This document shows, piece by piece, positions 43,601 to 54,770 of a DNA stretch of 64,000 bases. The stretch's first letter is position 1. Every line of letters begins with the position of its first letter. Location: positions 31,502,185 to 31,566,184 of the forward strand of contig CM019220.1 in NCBI GenBank assembly GCA_009741485.1, read 5' to 3'. The notes below the pieces were generated by a model that made no database searches, was not told the origin of the DNA, and saw only the letters and a program-made list of their open reading frames with translations. Both the position numbers and the translations under genes were made by a program. Origin of the DNA: Malurus cyaneus samueli (taxonomy: Eukaryota; Chordata; Aves; Passeriformes; Maluridae).

Positions 43601-46600
43601 AGATCCTAGATTTTCAGAGTTTTAGCAGGGAATTAATTTTTTCTTCTTAAATCAAATAACATGTATGTATTTAAATGCAATGAGTGTATCTTTTCAGGCA
43701 TCTGATGCATGCAATGAAAACACATAGAGAAAACACTTTCTATCCATATCTTCTAATTTTCTGCAGTAAAGAAATGTCCATATGCTGTCCATACACTGAT
43801 TTTGGTGCAAAGCTCACCAGCTCACAATTGAAGAGGAGAAAGTTCCAAATTCCATGTTGGTGAAAAACGAGCTTTGAATGTGGGTCAGGACCTTGGAAGA
43901 ACTGAAAGAATAAAATTGGAATGTAGTACCTGGAGGGAAAGCTTCTGAAGACCCTTGGTCTATTATACTGGATTTTTTTGACCACTGAAACTCCACCCTG
44001 TATGGTTTTAGGATACAATTCTTATTAGACTGCCTTTGCTTTTCATTATCCCACTCCAGAGGGGTGGGATTTATTTTCCAAAATATTACTAAGTGACCAG
44101 CAAATGAAATATTTCAAGGCAGCTTTTTCCACACACCATGGCTGATGACAAACAGCACAGTGCCAGCCTCCTGGAAGTCAAAGCCAGAGACTCTCATGGA
44201 GCCAGCTGGGCAAAGACTGACTCTTCTCCACAGAAACTCAAAAGCTGTGGTTTGCAGACCTTAGCAGTAGCCAGAACCACAAGTTAATAGTTTATTCCTA
44301 GCAACTAATCAACAGACTGTAACAGCACTGCTCATACTTGAAAGTACAGAAAAGGAAAGAACAGAACAGGAAGGGAAAAAAAAAAACAAACAAGTGAATA
44401 ATCATAATTGTCTGGAAGATAATAAAGATATTACTTTGTACGTTTTCTATAATGCAAACCAAATAAATCTTCTAGGAATAAAGTATCTTAACATTTTATA
44501 ATCTCTCTGTCTAATGCGAGCCATTATTTTAAGTGTACTAAAGGCAGTTTATGCAAAAGCTTTTTTTCTTTTTAATCCTGTCTGACCTGAAAAGGAGAGG
44601 CTCCAAACTCCATTACCCTAGGAAGCTTAGTATAAACCCAGAGCCTATCTAAATTGCCCTATATAACTTCACATCAGGGTGGGGTTTTTTTGTTTGTTTC
44701 TTTTTACTTTTGTTTGGTTTTATATGCTATTTTTAATCTGGAATGTAGGTATAACAAAAAGCCAAGCAGCCTCTGTAAAGCAGCTGATGGAAACAAATAC
44801 AATGACCTTTGATAGCCAGCATTTTAAATGTGCTAAGGATCTCTAGAATGAGGGCATGCATCTCATAAATAGGACTCCGTAAATTAAGACAAAAATAGGC
44901 CAGCCTGGGCAATTTGGCCATGGGAGATAATCTATTTTAACCAGAAATAGGGTTTGCTTCTCTCTGCTGACTTCTTATTCTTTCCTTTGTACTTCCTGTT
45001 TTCTTTTAATATAAGGCTTCATGATAACCTGTAACATCTATCAAGATGCAACTTCCCTCAGCATTCCACAAGCAGTGGAGAATCCACCTGCTCCCCTTTT
45101 GGAGCAGTTCTCACTTTGCAAGGAAGTCCTAGAACCCCGTTGCTATAATAACACTGGGATCTCGTAGTTCCTTTAAACTGAATATCCATTTCTCTTCTTT
45201 GATTCCAGCCAGGGCACATATTTTGCACAGCTTTACTCACTACAGGCTCCAGAGCTTGACCACTCTTGCTATAGCAAGATGCAGATTCCTCGTAAACAGA
45301 GGAAATAAAAAACAACCTCCAATATATTATATATTGCTTGTAATAGTAGTAAGTTTTACAACAGGCATATACAATGCAAAAGCTGGGTTGCTACCGAACA
45401 AGAAAATCTTATGGGTCTAAAAGGATGTTTGTTAAATGCTGCAGGCTTCTACAACTTCAAAAGATAAAGGTTTTCAGTCTAAATGCTAACTAAAAGTCGA
45501 AATTTTTGAGAAAAGGCTCCCTTCCTTCCTTCTCATGAGGACAGAAAGACTGAAAATTTACTTTTACTTTTCAAAGAAAACACAGGCCCAATATCTCTAC
45601 TAAAAAGCCCCCTCTTCAAATTTCATGACACCTTGTCACTCTCAAGTGACAATCCTCATTACCAGTCCTGAAGAAAAAATGACAAGTCCATTCTAGGCAA
45701 TTCAAAGTGATAAACCTGTATTTCAGATTTGACAATTTCACATTTCATGCAACACTGCCCAATTTACCCAAAGACAGAAAGTAACATTTGTGCCTGGCAC
45801 GGAGTCTCAGTGGGACACCTTTGAGTGCCTTCACACTGCGCTATCTGCGCTCCCACACATCCCACCGCTGGAGATGGAAAGCTGCTTTAACAAAAATTGA
45901 TGGACAAGACTGTTCCAGAAGTGCTACTGACACTTTTAAAAGTTCAGCCAGTACGAAACCAGAAATAGCCAGGAAAAAGGATGTTTGCATTCACAGAATA
46001 CACTGTGTCCCTCACATACACTTTTCTTCTGGTAATTCTTAGGAATATACTGGGAAAGAAAAAGAACAAGTATACAAAGCAGTCCCTCAGCAAGAAAATA
46101 GGCCATGTTTTAACATACACATTGATGAAACAGAAGAAGATATAAGAGAGCAAACTCATATATCCAGAAACATTATTTTAGATACAAAATTCTAGAAAAA
46201 ACTGAGCATGAATTTAGCTATGCAGAATTTTTCAGTTAGGTTCAATTTTTTGCATTTAAAAATTATAGACCAAAAGTTACTGTAGAGGGGTATCCTGTGA
46301 ATTAATGTCTCATAAAATACAGTCTTTTCTATAAAGTATTTTTTACTTTCTTCCCTTTTTAAATAACACAATCAGAAGTAAAAAAAAATGCACATGCACT
46401 TAAAAAAACAAAAACAAAACAAAAAAAAAAATCAGTCCTTCAGAATAAGATGATTCTGTATTTCTCCCCTTGGGCTTTTCTCATTTTAGAAAGGCAATAT
46501 TTATTTTCATAACCATTTAACAGGCCAAATATTTCACTGAAGCTATATAGTACTAGGAAAAACTCCATCCACTATTCCCTGGTGAAAGTAAATCAAACAC

Positions 46601-49561
46601 CTGCAAAGCACCACACGGTAGAGGCAGTGACTGATTGCTGACAGTCTTGTGACCAACTGCACCAGGCAGTGTGTGGGTGGATGTGCACAGTGGTGTCTGG
46701 TCAGCCCCTTGGAAAAAAAAAAACTTCTCCTAAGAAGTTTGGTGGGATTCCTAACGAGCCACTGCAGTTCCAATTGAGCAGTAAAACCACACTCAAAAGA
46801 ACAGAACTGCCTTCTCATTATAGAAAACTAATGAGAACATGTTAATTGAGTAAATTAATGAATGAAGAAGCAAGACAGTTTCCAGTGTTCCATTTTCAAT
46901 TCCTTTTATAATGGATGTAATTCTACGGAACTTAATTTGAACTGGATTGCTTCAGACCTTTGCCAGATCTCTCTGTACAAATGCCTGAGCTCACAAAGAT
47001 GCTCATTTTAGAATGTTCATCTTCTCTTTGCACAATCAACAACCACTTTTTCCCCTCAAAACCCTGATCCAGCTTTCATGACAGTTAACTGTACAAGCAA
47101 CATTTAAAAAAAAAAGCCACAGAACTATGCTTTTGGTGCTTTGGGGCTTTAAAACAGGAGCACAATATTTGCCTTTTTTCTGCTCCTAGCTCCCTGAAAA
47201 ATGGTGTTTTACCAGAAGACAAGGGGGAATAACTGGAGGTACAGCAGCAAAAATCACAGCCCCAGCACTGCCTTGTGTCAGTGACCACATACAGCTCCCA
47301 GAACCCTCAGCAGCCTGTGCTGGAGGGGAGAAATAAGTGAAATAATTTTCATCTTAAACAAACACCAAGATGGAGAACCTCAAGCACTACATTAAATGTT
47401 AATAATAGGTTTGAGAATGGAGCTTTTATTCTTAAAAATATTCACCAACTAGCATCCCTCTCCTGAGAAAATAAGAAGTGTCCACAACTTCCAAAAGAAT
47501 AAGTGGAAACTGGAGGTACTTCACAGCAATTATCACAAAGGACTCAAAATCCTGGATTATACCAGTGGAATTTAACTTACCTTAACTGTGTCAATAAAAG
47601 TTATGCAAATTAAAAGGTTTTTTAATACTTAAAAGAGCTGACCAAAAACTACAAATGTTGAAAGAGTTGATCAAAAAACTTAAATCAAACATACACAGGC
47701 ATGCTTATCAGACTGAGTATGTCCTTACATCTGTTGTTAAAAAATGTGCAATTTCATCATTCAGAATGACAAAACAGTAAGTCTTAAAGGAAAGACTCTG
47801 CTCCAGATCTATTTTAAATCAGTAACAAAACTCACACCACCATTCATGGATTTCAAGTGGCAATGGAGGCAAAAGCTTCTGGACCTTCCACCATTTAACA
47901 CAAAGTATTCACAGACTGGTATTATATGGCAACATAATTGGGGGTTTAGGCCCAAGAAAGCATAAATTTGGCTGTTCCTTATAAGCTTCTTACCCTGTGG
48001 TAACTTAATATTGTTTTGTATTTTGGGGACTCAATAGACTGAATGTATAAATATTTTTAATCATGGAAGTACGAAAAAAATCACTTTCAGCCTACAGCAA
48101 GAACCAATGAGAATTTTACAGAGTTGCTGCATTTCAGCTTATTGAATATCAGCCCTGGAGTGCTGTGAACCATAAAAAAAAACAACAGGAAAGGGTGTAA
48201 AATCTGTATGTAGATGAAGCTCTCGAAGTATTCAAATTAGAATGTTTAGGCTCATTTAGCAGGCTGTGCATTTTACAGCACACATCACACTTCAGCTGCT
48301 AATGCTGTTGGGAAGATCCATTTCTTTTTATTACAGAGACATTTCATTTAGGTGGCTTAAACATTATGTGCATACCCACAGTCTGCTCCAGGACAGACTC
48401 CAGCTTATGCAGCAACTCCAACACAGATATGCACTGTATATATTATAGGCAGGTATGCACTGGAACAGCACAAGTAATGTCTACTTTGTTAGAACAATAT
48501 ATCTGAAGGAAAAAAGAGATAATTAGAAACAGCATCTATCCAAAATGTAACATTAAGTGATGCAGAGCTAGAACATCTTGGGGAAAGGTGGTGCAGCAAA
48601 TATCTCTCAGAAATCCTACTGAGGCCAATTTATTGCACTACACTTTGCCCCAGCACAAAATTCCAGTGGTCAGAACTGTCTCAGTTTCTGCTACATCTGC
48701 TTCTGGCAGCTTGAACTGACCCCTTTCTCTACCAGAGTAATTAGGTTCAGAGAAGCAGTGCAATTTTGAAACAAATCAACCCATCAGTCCCACATGCTGA
48801 GGACTGAATTCAGGAATAATTTTAGTGCACATGAAGTGATTCCTTGAGAAGGTGATTAAACACCACATGCCTCACCAGATACCCAGGTGCTGCCTATGCT
48901 CCGTTCCTAGCAGGGACATAAAGACCAAACCACACATGCAGCAGGGATGTTTGCATCCTTGATTAAACACAAGACAGAGGAAAATCTCAACCCAGAGAGG
49001 TTACTGATGCTTTCAGCATCAACTGATTTGACCCACTGATCCATCCCTTTTAAGTCACATTGTTTGCTAATGTACACACAGCCCACAGGCCCTTGCATGC
49101 CAGCCTAAAGCTCTTTCCAGCTCCCTCCTATGAAATAGCCTGAACAGCAAAAAAAAAACCCACACAGAACAATCTCTTGAGAGGATTTGCTTTTACCAGA
49201 ATTCCTCTTCATCAGAAAAATTTCAGCTCTTCAGAACTGATGCTATTTCAGTTCTACAAAATCATAGACTTATACAAATGATAGTATAGTTTTTCAAATG
49301 ATAGATTACTTGTCCAAGATAACGTACAAGCATTGGACTGTAAGCACATCAAGTTACATGATGAATATGGTACTTCAAATTTTCCAGTGTGTAAGCCAAC
49401 CAGCACCAAAGGTGAAAACAGGTAACTGTATGTATATTTATTGTTTAAGAATACTGCACTTCATCTTCTAGCAGGTCACTGTGGAGCCAGACCTACATTA
49501 AATCATGTTTTCACATGGAGAAAAGGGAAGAGGAATCCAAGGCAACTCTTTGCAGTCTTAC

Positions 49562-49585
49562 CTGAGCTTTATCTGTAGATTAATC
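49562..49585 (-). other. Candidate 24-nt microexon with in-frame stop
   Basis: On the minus strand a very pyrimidine-rich tract ends in GATATTACAG. It is followed by 24 nt (GATTAATCTACAG then ATAAAGCTCAG) and a GTAAGA donor. Joined to exon 2 (phase 1) it would read GGA TTA ATC TAC AGA TAA, which stops after about 102 residues. Its length is a multiple of three, but the stop would make it a poison exon. It is only 80 nt downstream of exon 2. Confidence 0.35.
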
Positions 49586-49665
49586 CTGTAATATCAGAAA
49601 AGAAAATAGGAAATGGCAAAATAGCAAGAAACACATAGAAATACAAGAAGACAATTCTGACTTAC

Positions 49666-49957
49666 CTATGTGATAAAGTCCTATCCAGTCAGTTGGGTCT
49701 ACTTCTTCCTTAATATCCCAGAAAATGATGAGGTTCTGAGACTGTCCCAGGGTATATTCGTACATGCTGGCTGTCAAACTAGACCTGCTATCCGAGGTCA
49801 CTAAATCAGTGTCACTGTTGGCACGCTGCAAGTTCATGTTCTCAGGCATGGTGCCCTGAGAGGCCAAGCTCTGCAGGTTCTCAGGGCTCAGGGTGTAGCG
49901 GAGCTGGGGGTTGCGACGGCGCACGAAGAGCAGGTGTTCTCGGGCTGAACTGGCCAT
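49666..49957 (-). CDS. HECW2: HECW2 exon 2, first coding exon (residues 1-97)
   Basis: This exon encodes the HECW2 N-terminus from [15 protein letters not shown] to DWIGLYHI, 97 codons plus one base. It includes the conserved serine/aspartate stretch [16 protein letters not shown] (residues 45-60) and the start of the HECW N-terminal domain, [15 protein letters not shown] (79-93). The start is well supported: an in-frame TGA lies 8 codons upstream (49979-49981), and the context is strong, with G at -3 and G at +4. The donor is ATAG/GTAAGT at 49665. The exon ends in phase 1, so the split codon becomes Asp98 with exon 3. Reading on without splicing soon meets a stop. Compared with human HECW2 as I recall it, changes are few and conservative, for example Leu for Met at residue 19. 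Confidence 0.96.
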
Positions 49958-50006
49958 CTCTTCTCCACCTCTGGCAATTCACGTAAAAAAGTTGTTGTTC
50001 AGAGAC
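49958..50006 (-). other. HECW2: HECW2 exon 2, 5'UTR part
   Basis: These 49 nt lie between a 3' splice site and the start codon. The acceptor has a pyrimidine-rich tract (CTTTCTTTTTTCCTTCTT) followed by GGTGGTAG, and the intron ends at 50007. A spliced leader is therefore expected from one or more upstream non-coding exons. An in-frame TGA at 49979-49981 rules out an N-terminal extension through this segment. Confidence 0.85.
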
Positions 50007-53000
50007 CTACCACCAAGAAGGAAAAAAGAAAGTTTAAAGTGAGACACAAAGTGACTCAGTCAGTTATTAAGTGAAGAAGTATTAGTGCAAAAATGTTCCC
50101 ACAGAAGCCTAAAATGGTCTGAGTACAATCTCTTTCTTCATTGCTTTACCACTGCAAAGAACTTAGGGTCTGTACTTTAAAGAAAAAGCATGACTCACTT
50201 ACAACAAAATTCAGAGCTAGCCATACTCCATGAAATAAATTTATAAGCCAGAAAACAGCAAAAAGCCAGTTGTCCAAGACAATCTATGAAGCAAGAACAG
50301 CCACAGTAACAAAGCTAATTTAAGTTTGGCTTTAAGAGCAAAGACATAATTAACTCATCTTCCACCATCAAAATCACAGCAGTACATATATATGGTAGTA
50401 AAACAATACTGTCTATGCATTGTTTGATCAGCCTAAGTGTTGAAGGCAATAGTAAGGTGGGACATATTTCAGTAGAAATATGGTATCTCAGATTTATATT
50501 ACTATATATAAAATCAGCTTGTAAGGATTTTATCATATAAGGTACAAAGCATAGTTTCTGAGATCCTCTAGACCATACAAAAACATGTCAAACCACTGAC
50601 TGAGGTACTTCAGACTAAATATATATAGTCAGTACATTTGTGCAGTCAAATTTTGCTGTCCTTTTCCATCCATCAGAAAACAGAGGCCTTACAAATTCAA
50701 CAGTTTTCCTCCAGCCCTGATCAGACACTTCCCTGAAGTGCTTTCCCTGAAAGGGTCATGCAAATATCATCATGCCATACATTCACAAGGAGAACTTGCA
50801 CTTCATTATCCACAGATTCTAGAAGTATTGTCATTTGAAAATAAGCACTCACATTACTCACAATTTGAGATAAATCCTAACTCATCTTCACCTTCAATTT
50901 TCTTTCAATACTATTTCAGTGTATGAACTCTTCAACTGTACCAAAAAATTTTCTGCTATTTTTCAGCTTTTCTTAAATGACAGATGTTTTGAAATACTAA
51001 GAACTAACAAAGGGGGGAAATAAAGCTCAACTCATCCAGCTATGTGCAATTCATCACACGTGATTCAGCATCAAATAATGCAGAAAAGGAAGGAGACAAC
51101 AATTCAATAATTCTACATATACAGACGTGACATGGAGATGACCATGTTTACTTCACAAAGTACATGACACGGTCTTTCCTGACATGTATTTTGGCTGCAT
51201 ACATGTTATTTCTGGTGCTGGCAGCAGGGTTCACTGACTCCACTCTGCCATATCCACACACAGTCTGCCTCTGATATCAGGATCAGTGACAAAAAGGAAA
51301 CTCTGGTAAAAAGGACCTTTTTAAGTGAGAGTCAGGGAAGTTAGTATCTTGTTTCTCCGTCAAAGTTTTATTCACTAAATCTGAAAATCCCGGAGTGCTT
51401 TCAGACCAGGAAGGTTAATAAGAAACAGCCACTACCTTCCCCACAGGCCAGTGAAACACACAGGCACCAGCCCTGTGCTATAAGTAACAATGTTAAATGT
51501 CACAGTGACAGAGCTGTACCCTGCAGTCAAGAGGTCCCAATTCATTCCTGAGCCTGCCCACCATAGCAAGCAGCTCATGCACCTGCCTGGGAACCACGGC
51601 CCCCTGCACCAGGAGGCAATATAAATTAACAGACTGACAGACAGCTATTAAGTTTATTTTCTTCTGTCCCATACCCACCAGATCTATGTATTTTCAAACT
51701 ACCGTATGCAGTGTTTTTATGGCAGTAAAATCGCTGCAAAGTGTCATGCAGGCAGACTACAGGTTAAAGACAAAATTTAAATTGAAGGAAATTCCTTCAT
51801 TCCTTCTGCTGCAGAGCCTTATGCTGTACCCGGGACAGCACTGGCATTTGTTGGAACATATTGAAAATTTATATGCGGCAGATGGACAAACTCATCCATG
51901 GTTAAGGACACATGAGAATTAACTTGCACTAGCCAGGACTATGCCACAGTTTGAGAGATGAAAATAGCCCGAGAAAAACATTAAATCCTTTGCAACAATC
52001 CATTTTCTTCAGTCCTAATGGCTATCACTCTGGTGAATCACATTAGTTTCTGAAAGGAAAGTAAACCACAAATCTAAATGCTGGGTAACTTGTTTGATCC
52101 TACCCATAATTCCAAGTGTAAGCCAAACAAATCACATAAAGCAACATAAATCAATTTGCAGCCAATGAGTTAAACTCATATGTAAACGAACTCCTATAAT
52201 GGGAAAAAAAAAACCTCCAAAAATTCAGGACTCGTAAGCTTTTAGAGCATATTCTAAATTCATTAAAAGAGGCTGTAAAGGGGCCCTCGTGTCAGATAGT
52301 ATTCTGCTATAAAGTATCTCACGGTGAGATTAGTTAAGGATATTTCTAAAGAGAGAAATAAAACTCATATTGTAAACGGGGAAAAGATGATTGCCTTTAG
52401 ACCCAAACCATAAGAAGCCATGAAGGGGAAAAAAGAGCCACTACTTCAATTATTTGCAACTCAAAAAGAAATGAGAATCCCAGACAGTGCCTTCCTGCCT
52501 ACAAAAGAAATTAGTTCATTGGGTTAACAATTCCTGATGTCTGTCACTAATAAAATAACTAACAGAACACTAACACATACATCCTACCACAGACTGAAAA
52601 TAAGAATTAACCTCCTACCTTCAGTTCCTGCCAAGCATCATTGAAACAGCATTTGCATCCAGACTATGCAGTAAAGACAATGCCAGGATTAGCTGAGTGC
52701 ACTTGCCCTGTCATGAAGGTTCAGCTCATCAGGCTCAAGACCATCAGAGCAGTGATATCACTGAGTATCACAACAAGCTGGCCAGACATATTGTTTCATG
52801 AAGGCAAACTGAAATGTTCAAACTGAATTAAAAGCATAGAGAAAATATAGGCATTAAGGATATCAACAGATACTAACTTTAGCAAACTATTTCTGTTGGA
52901 AAGTGAAACCTGTACCAAAGCTGCTTATGCATATCACAGCATTTTCTTCAGTACTTGACAAGAAGCTTAGAGAGAAATAGAACTGATTTCCTCTTAATCT

Positions 53001-53401
53001 CTAAGTGGCCCAAGTTCAGGATTATTTCTATCTAAATATACTCCCCAATTACTAACCATAGAGGGACTAGACTGGGAAATAGCTCCACTTAATAATACAC
53101 AAAATACAGATAGGAAAAATCTTCTTGCCCAGCCTTGTTAGCTAAAGGAGATTAAAAAGAAACGTCAGGCCATTTCATACAGTCAAATATTCAATAGTTT
53201 AAAAAATACATGAATGGAAGTCTAAGAGCTCCAGCACAGGAATAACCAAAAAAATCCTACCCCACCACACAGAACAAACCAGAGCTCACATGCCGCCCTG
53301 TTTATCTTACTCCTAAGAGTGATTTATTTTTTGTTTACGTAGTGCCCTTTGATGTGGCTTAGTCAGAGTCCTGCTCACAGCCTCTTCCCACAGCCCTTAC
53401 T

Positions 53402-53490
53402 GCAAAGCAGCTCCGCAGGGCTGACCCCGAGCGCTCGACCCGGCAGCGGCCAGACACGACCCCTGCTCCGAGCGGGCAGCTCCGGGTGCT
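53402..53490 (-). promoter_or_regulatory. CpG-dense stretch, possible alternative HECW2 promoter/first exon
   Basis: About ten CpG dinucleotides fall within roughly 80 bp (53413-53490), against very few in the surrounding AT-rich intron. Read on the minus strand, the stretch ends in CTGCTTTGCA/GTAAGG, a good 5' splice donor with its GT at 53400-53399. This could be a small alternative first exon spliced to exon 2 about 3.4 kb downstream. A CpG-rich edge of the neighbouring minisatellite is the alternative explanation. There is no transcript support here. Confidence 0.35.
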
Positions 53491-53493
53491 GCT

Positions 53494-54262
53494 GGGGAAT
53501 GCCATTAACCCATTCCATTGGAGCACTGCCTTCAGGTCACTGCCATGGAATGATCCCATTTCACTGGGGCACTGCCTTCAGGACACCATGATGAAATTAT
53601 CCCATTTCACTGGGGGACTGCCTTCGGGTCACTGCCATGGAATTATCCCATTTCACTGGGGCACTGCCTTCGGGTCACTGCCATGGAATTATCCCATTTC
53701 ACTGGAGCACTGCCTTCAGGTCACTGCCATGGAAATGGCCATTATCCCATTTCACTGGGGCACTGCTTCAGGTCACTGCCATGGAATTAGCGCATTTCAC
53801 TGGGGCACTGCCTTCGGGTCACTGCCATAGAATTATCCCATTTCACTGGGGCACTGCTTTGGGTCACTGCTATGGAATTACCTCATTTCACTGGGGCACT
53901 GCCTTCGGGTCACTGCCATGGAATTATCCCATTTCACTAGAGCACTGCTTCGGGTCACTGCCATGGAATTATCCCATTTCACTGGGGCACTGCCTTCGGG
54001 TCACCACGATGGAATTATCCCATTTCACTGGGGCACTGCCTTCGGGTCACCACGATGGAATTATCCCATTTCACTGGGGCACTGCTTCAGGTCACTGCCA
54101 TGGAATATGGAGATGTGGTCACGCCAACACTGACCATGATGTGGTCACTGCCATGGAAATGGAGATGATGGTCAACGCCAACACTGACCATGATGTGGTC
54201 ACTGCCATGGAAATGGCCATTATCCCATTTCACCGGGGCGCTGCCTTCGTTCACTGCGCTGC
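53494..54262 (+). repeat. 46-bp minisatellite, about 14 units
   Basis: The unit reads GCACTGCCTTCGGGTCACTG followed by CCATGGAATTATCCCATTTC and ACTGGG. Unit starts (GCACTGCC or variants) fall at 53523, 53569, 53615, 53661, 53707, 53760, 53805, 53851, 53896, 53942, 53987, 54033, 54079 and 54238. Spacing is 46 or 45 bp, with one of 53 bp and one long gap filled by a derived 54-bp sub-repeat. A partial unit opens the array. Because 46 is not a multiple of 3, the open frames through the array are artefacts. It lies in the HECW2 leader intron, about 3.5 kb upstream of exon 2. Confidence 0.95.
54122..54215 (+). repeat. 54-bp derived sub-repeat inside the minisatellite
   Basis: The segment CGCCAACACTGACCATGATG followed by TGGTCACTGCCATGGAAATG occurs at 54122 and again at 54176, 54 bp apart. 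It interrupts the regular 46-bp units after 54079. Both copies keep the CACTGCCATGGAA core of the main unit, so they look like a local rearrangement of it. Confidence 0.85.
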
Positions 54263-54410
54263 AGCCACCAGAGGAGCGAGGGGAGGGGTGGGTGCTGCAG
54301 GGCAAGGCTCCCTGCCCCTGGGGAGGGCTCTCAAAAGGCTGGCTCTGCTGCTGTGTGACAGATAGGCAGGGAGAACTGTCTCGCCCAAGTGACACCCAAA
54401 TGTCCTCCAT

Positions 54411-54770
54411 TCATGGAATCACTGAATCATTTAGTTGGAAAAAGACCCGTAAGAACATCCAGCCCAACCATTAATCTAACACAGGCTCACCACTGTCAAA
54501 GTCTGACAATTCTTGCTGAAGAAATTTTTCCTAGTATGCAATCTAAACTTCTCCAGGGGCAGCTTGAGGCCGTTTCCTCTGGTATTTTCGCTCGATTCCT
54601 GGGAGAACAGACTGACAGCCCACTACTTTCAGGTAGCTGTAGAGAGCCCTAAGGTTCCCCTTGAGCCTCTTTTGCTCCAGGCTAAACACGCCCAGGTCCC
54701 TCAGCTGCTCCTCACAGGACTTGTGCTCCAGACCTTTCACCAGCTCCCTGCTCTCCTTTGGACACATTCA
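54411..54770 (-). mobile_element. CR1 LINE, 3' end, reverse orientation
   Basis: The plus strand shows the complement of a CR1 tail: TCATGGAATCACTGAATCAT, TTTAGTTGGAAAAAGACC, then GAAGAAATTTTTCCTAGTAT, GGCCGTTTCCTCTGGT, CAGGTAGCTGTAGAGAGC, TGAGCCTCTTTTGCTCCAGG, and CTTGTGCTCCAGACCTTTCA. The element's 3' end is therefore at 54411 and it is truncated near 54770. It is a few percent to tens of percent diverged from the consensus as I recall it, with no intact coding frame. It starts about 150 bp beyond the end of the minisatellite. Confidence 0.9.

Noticed and set aside
47581..47660. Strong donor AAG/GTAAGTT near 47.58 kb on the minus strand
   Set aside because: The only nearby acceptors give a very AT-rich or 5-nt unit with no coding or conservation hint.
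49580..49957. Reading exon 2 as an unspliced 125-residue protein
   Set aside because: The frame runs through the GTAAGT donor into intron. The true sequence continues in exon 3 with matching phase and family similarity.
53486..54365. Long open frames through the minisatellite (114 and 242 codons) with repeated HFTGALPSGH-like peptides
   Set aside because: They are produced by the 46-bp tandem unit, which shifts frame at each unit and contains few stops. There is no splice or start context and no known family.
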